A stretch of DNA of 16,938 nt from CBDCME01 sp965218865 (GTDB taxonomy: Bacteria > Pseudomonadota > Alphaproteobacteria > JAAXGF01). The position numbers and the translations under genes are program-made. The stretch covers positions 1 through 16,938 of the forward strand of contig CBDCME010000022.1 in NCBI GenBank assembly GCA_965218865.1. The letters run 5' to 3'. Below, in pieces: positions 13,565 to 16,938 of the stretch. Positions within the stretch are counted from its first letter, which is position 1. Each line of letters opens with the position of its first letter. Below the pieces are notes generated by a model. That model had not been told where the DNA came from, did no database searches, and saw nothing but the letters and a program-made list of their open reading frames with translations.

Positions 13565-15321
13565 ATGAGTGAAGCGCTAGAACTTTACGTCGCTAGTGTT
13601 CAGGAAGCGTTCTTCGCCTCAGGTAGTGAGACTGCCTTCCAACGGCTCAACCGGGCAGCCGAACTCTGGAGGGAGCTTGACCAATTCTTCAGCGCCGGCA
13701 TGTCTATGTCGGCCGCAGTCCACGCCGCCTGGGGGCGGCCCGAACACATGGCCGAAGCAGAGAACGCGTGTTGGAGGACTTTCGAGCTGCGGTCGTCGGC
13801 AATCCGCCGGAGTCCCCAGTCGGTTTGGCTTCTCTTCACAAGCTGCGAGCAGAATTACAACGGGCTTTGTAACTCTTCAAGACCGAACAGCGCGCTGTCA
13901 AGGGCCAAATCCGCCTCTTGGGCGACGAGCTGGCCCAGCGCCTACTGACGCATTTCGCTGACTCAGGCAACGCTGAGAACTACCTCGTTAAGGGTATTTC
14001 CCTTACCACAGACCTGGAAGGTAAATGGTCCGTAGATTTTCCTGAATATGAGGTCGGCACCGAGACATCGAATATTACTCCCCCAGTCACTTTCGGCGTG
14101 CCATCGGCGTTCAACCTCTTCGTTGCCGAAGAGGATTGGCAAGGCGCGCATGAGATCGTGAAGCGCTATTACGACGCGTTCTCTTCGCACGGACTCAAGG
14201 GCTGGAAGGCTGTCGTGCTTGCAAACTTCGACAACTCTCGAGCAGTGGAGTTTCTTGACGAGGCGGCCGACGCGTTCGCCTCGGACAAGTCACCGTCGAA
14301 TGAGGAGTTAATTGCAAGGGGAGGAAGTTGGTCCGGGATTAACGAACAGCTTTGGGCGAAATACTTTCGATTCCGAGCACGCATCTACGAGGCCATTCGT
14401 AATCCGACCGGGCTGGAGGACCTAGTCCGGACGGCTGTGGAAATTCTCCAGGGCACTGAGTCGGGCTGGCACAGCGGCAAGGTATCTAGGTTCCGAATCC
14501 TTATAGGTGTGCTCGCAAAGCTCGTTTCCGACCCAGCTTTCATGGATCCGGCGGAGGTGCGCCGGGAATACCTGAAGGAGCTGCGCCTCTCCGAGGAGGA
14601 TGAGTTTGACGCCTACGCGCTCAAATTTATCACCGAGGCGGCTGAAGCCTTCCGGGGCTTTCAGGTAGACCCTGGCACCGAACTCACACGGGACCGACTT
14701 TCAGGGGCACTCGATGCACTCAGTCGAGTACCTTTGATTGGCCGCGAAGTCGCAGAAGCGGCAAGGCCTGCAGTCGGTAAGAGCGCACTCCGGTCTGTGC
14801 TTGGGCCGGTCCGTACTTGGATGCACCGAAGCCTTCAGGCCGTATCCGACGAGTCGCAGTTGCGGGCAATCCTGCTGCGGCTTCTTCAGGGCCGCTTGCC
14901 GCTCTACGCCCAGGTCAGGCACGGACCGATCAAATACGGGAAGGATCTCGCGGAATTGCTGGAGCGTAACGGACAAGTCGAGCTCCGTTTCTATCAGGTC
15001 AAGTGTGGCGACATCAAAAAGGGGGATTGGGGCGAGTGCCGGGAGCAACTGGAAGAGATGTTCCTTGTTCCTATTGCCTCCCTCCACCTGCCCGCAGAGC
15101 CCACCCAGACAATCGGCGTACTTGTTTGTAATGGGCATGCGAACCCGTATGTCGAACCGGTGATGGATGCATGGATACGTGAACAGCGTCAGACACACGA
15201 GCGACTTATCGAGTTTTGGCATCTAGACGGTTGGGTCAACTGGATTATAGACAACAAGCTCGTCAACGAACTGAGGGCAGCACTGGGCGAACAGGGCGTT
15301 CCGATTCGGGAAGCCGATTGA
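13565..15321 (+). pseudogene. large helical protein with Mrr-like PD-(D/E)XK (QxK) nuclease motif, frameshift and nonsense codon
   Basis: The gene starts at the ATG 13565 (MSEALELYVASVQEAFFASG). Its first frame is good to about EHMAEAENAC near 13765, then must switch to a second frame (VLEDFRAAVVGNPPESPVGL and LHKLRAELQRAL). That second frame hits TAA at 13870-13872, then continues as LFKTEQRAVKGQIRLLGDEL and on for some 465 residues to TGA at 15319-15321. The repaired length is about 585 residues. The N-terminal two thirds are helical repeats of unknown family. Near the C-terminus YGKDLAELLERNG-QVELRFYQVKCGDIKKG (D at 14944-14946, QVK at 14995-15003) fits the D-x(n)-QxK pattern of Mrr-like restriction nucleases. 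I infer a DNA-cleaving, possibly defensive role. The family is not recognised further. GC and codon use are lower than in the TRAP operon, suggesting acquisition. Confidence 0.6.
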
Positions 15322-15463
15322 CCCGTTCGACAGATACACTACGGTGAAAGTGACGGTCACACACGCTTACTATTGGCAAGGTCTGTGTGTCGCTTGAACT
15401 GTGCTAACATAGCCTCATGAGATGGCGCTCTGTTTGATCGGAATGACCGGTTGGCGGCGTTGC

Positions 15464-15614
15464 GTTCGGGGGACACAATACTTATCTTCGATATCCACCG
15501 CTGCTCGGCGCGCGGTCCAACTTGTTTTCAACATAACCGCGAACACGGCAGCATGACCCCACCAGGCCAATTAAGTATTTTGTCCACCGAACCAAGTATT
15601 GTGTCCGCCGAACC
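15464..15614. repeat. 21-bp tandem repeats facing an inverted copy (mobile-element-like ends)
   Basis: Two adjacent 21-base units at 15573-15593 and 15594-15614 differ at two positions (both AAGTATT.TGTCC.CCGAACC). An inverted copy of about 20 bases stands at 15464-15483 (TTCGGGGGACACAATACTT). The 150-bp block encodes nothing clear. It looks like the ends of a small non-autonomous or decayed mobile element. Confidence 0.6.
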
Positions 15615-15935
15615 CACTTCCGAATCACCCCAGCGGCATCTTACATTCCGCGTGTCGCGGTGCTAGGCTGTCGGTCAATGCGGCGCTCGTCAAAAGGGGC
15701 ATGCCGACCTTAAAGTCTGTTCAAGAACTTGCGGCACCGGCCCGCTCCCCCGCCCGGCCACCCATGTCAGCATACTTTCGTGGGTGGCCGGGCGGGGGAG
15801 CGGGCTGGAACAGACGCGTAAGAATGCTCGGATGCGCATTTTCAAACAGACACCAAGGCACCAGGTTGAATCTCCGCCCGGCGGGTGCCGTTAATTGGAG
15901 ACCTTTGAGGGGACCGCCAGGCGTCAAGAAAGCTC
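15615..15935. other. spacer with a large inverted repeat, no gene recognised
   Basis: Between the repeat block and the DUF4202 ORF there are only overlapping short frames without ribosome sites. The dominant object is the long hairpin at 15737-15808, listed separately. Confidence 0.4.
15717..15815. repeat. 28-bp GC-rich inverted repeat with outer arms
   Basis: Bases 15740-15764 are the exact reverse complement of 15781-15805 (25 bp, almost all G/C) around a 16-nt loop. Three further pairs, one a G-T, extend it to 15737-15808. Outside, TCTGTTC (15717-15723) and GAACAGA (15809-15815) are also complementary. No T-run follows, so it is not a simple terminator; a MITE, cruciform or replication/recombination site is possible. 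Confidence 0.8.
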
Positions 15936-16938
15936 ATGAGGCACCTCGCCATTGGCATTGCCTGTTTTTTTGCGGCGGCGGCCGCGAGGGGCGATGTGTC
16001 CCTTCCCCGGTACGGTAATGAAGCGGACTGCGGATACTGCGCGGCGCTGGAAATCGACCGCCTGGCCGCTTTGCTCGGAGACCCTATTCTCAGGGATCTG
16101 GTCTGCCGGCTGGGCTTCGAATCGTACACTCCCGGCACCTTGAGCAAGGCCCTCCGAATCCCCCGCGATCAGGTGATGCGGCGGATCGATACCTTGCGCG
16201 GATGGGGCTTGGTCCGCGCCGTTTCACGAAACTCGGCCCCGATGATCGTCGAGCCGCTCCCCGGCGCCGGCGCCGATACGCTCAGACGGTGGGCGCTTCG
16301 ATATTGCCCCGCGGGCGATGCCTGCGGGGCCCCGGGGGGCGATGTGGAAGTTCGGAAGGACATGAGTTCGAGCGCCGCCGGCCCGAGCTCTGGTGGCTCT
16401 CCCACCAGCGAGGAATCAGACGATTCACGCAAGCTCATCGTGGCGCTGGCGCGGATCGACGCGATCAACAGCGACGATCCGCAAAAAGTTGTCCGCGACG
16501 GAAAGGAACAGGCCCGCGAGCTTCTCGCCTCCCAGCGGCGAAGCTTCTGGCTCGACAAACTTTCCCCGCAGGCCGACCCGCTCCTCCAAATCGTGACCCG
16601 GGGCCAGCACATCGCCCGCTGGGAGAGGCCGCGGTCGAGATATCCGAAAGGCAAGGTCGGCTACACCGAATGGCGCAAAGCCCAAGCCAGGTTCCACGCC
16701 CTGAGAACGGCGGACATCCTCGCCGACCTCGGTTATTCGAAAGAGCAGATGGATCGCGTCAAGATCCTGATCCAAAAGAAAGCTCTCGAGTCGGATCCGG
16801 CGACGCCGTTGCTTAGGGACGTGTCCATTCTCGTTTTCTTAGAGTACGAATTCGATAAGTTGACGGCAACTCAATCAAAGAAGCATCGTCTACACACGTT
16901 GACGAGAACGTGGCGCAACCTGTCGGCAAAGGGACGTG
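15936..16938 (+). CDS. winged-helix regulator-like N-terminus joined to DUF4202 domain, 3' end outside window
   Basis: One frame is open from the ATG at 15936 to the window edge (334 codons). After a doubtful leader (MRHLAIGIACFFAAAAARG, containing a T7 run) comes a winged-helix-like domain: LLGDPILRDLVCRLGFESYT, LSKALRIPRDQVMRRIDTLR, GWGLVRAV, resembling ArsR-type folds. A Ser/Gly-rich linker follows (about 142-160). From about 165 the sequence matches DUF4202: LIVALARIDAINSDDPQ, RGQHIARWERPRSRYPKGKV, GYTEWRKAQARFHALRTADI, SDPATPLLRDVSILVFLEYE, FDKLTATQ. The DUF4202 function is unknown. An ATG at 16362 preceded by GGAAGG could start DUF4202 alone, so two genes without an intervening stop are possible. 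The true N-terminus may be a GTG near 15993 rather than 15936. Confidence 0.75.
   Translation, partial: MRHLAIGIACFFAAAAARGDVSLPRYGNEADCGYCAALEIDRLAALLGDPILRDLVCRLGFESYTPGTLSKALRIPRDQVMRRIDTLRGWGLVRAVSRNSAPMIVEPLPGAGADTLRRWALRYCPAGDACGAPGGDVEVRKDMSSSAAGPSSGGSPTSEESDDSRKLIVALARIDAINSDDPQKVVRDGKEQARELLASQRRSFWLDKLSPQADPLLQIVTRGQHIARWERPRSRYPKGKVGYTEWRKAQARFHALRTADILADLGYSKEQMDRVKILIQKKALESDPATPLLRDVSILVFLEYEFDKLTATQSKKHRLHTLTRTWRNLSAKGR

Overview
The window is a mosaic. From about 6.4 kb onward it looks like chromosome of a GC-rich alphaproteobacterium-like organism: strong G/C at third codon positions, a multihaem cytochrome, a TAXI-type TRAP transporter and a HIT protein. From 1 to about 4.77 kb the base composition is clearly lower in GC. 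That part carries a tRNA array, tandem RNA hairpins, small secreted proteins and transposase remnants, so it reads as an accessory, phage- or plasmid-like segment. Species cannot be named from sequence alone.

Left accessory part (1-3519): a truncated minus-strand ORF (1-236), a secreted protein of unknown function (574-969), a small frameshifted ORF (1012-1283) and an IS1595/ISXO2-type transposase with two 1-nt deletions (1304-2162, minus). A sigma70-like promoter (2227-2255) then precedes four tRNA-type genes (2312-2861). Three of these have long variable arms, and two of those three carry anticodons that do not belong to Leu, Ser or Tyr. A second, duplicated copy of the same promoter module (2921-2994) precedes about 490 nt with no convincing protein gene. 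That stretch is packed with hairpins whose apical loops share a UCCA(A/C)A core, and it ends in a 226-nt domain closed by nested, near-perfect long-range helices. This is the most unusual part of the window and a good candidate for an undescribed structured RNA or tRNA-like RNA array.

IS zone (3520-5947): two inverted IS630-family copies flank a 670-bp low-GC piece holding a small secreted protein and an IS5-family fragment. The left copy is cut off at its poly-A frameshift tract. The right copy is full length but carries a frameshift and a nonsense codon.

Chromosomal part (5948-16938): a strong terminator, then on the minus strand a fusion of a dihaem cytochrome-c peroxidase with a cytochrome P460 domain, and a frameshifted two-TM K+ channel/TrkA-N gene. 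On the plus strand follow a TAXI solute receptor, a TRAP fused permease that runs in frame into a HIT protein, a damaged gene with a Mrr-like QxK nuclease motif, a repeat-rich spacer with a 28-bp hairpin, and a winged-helix-DUF4202 ORF that leaves the window.

Single-base frameshifts occur in at least five genes across both parts. This raises the possibility of indel errors in the assembly and should temper every pseudogene call.
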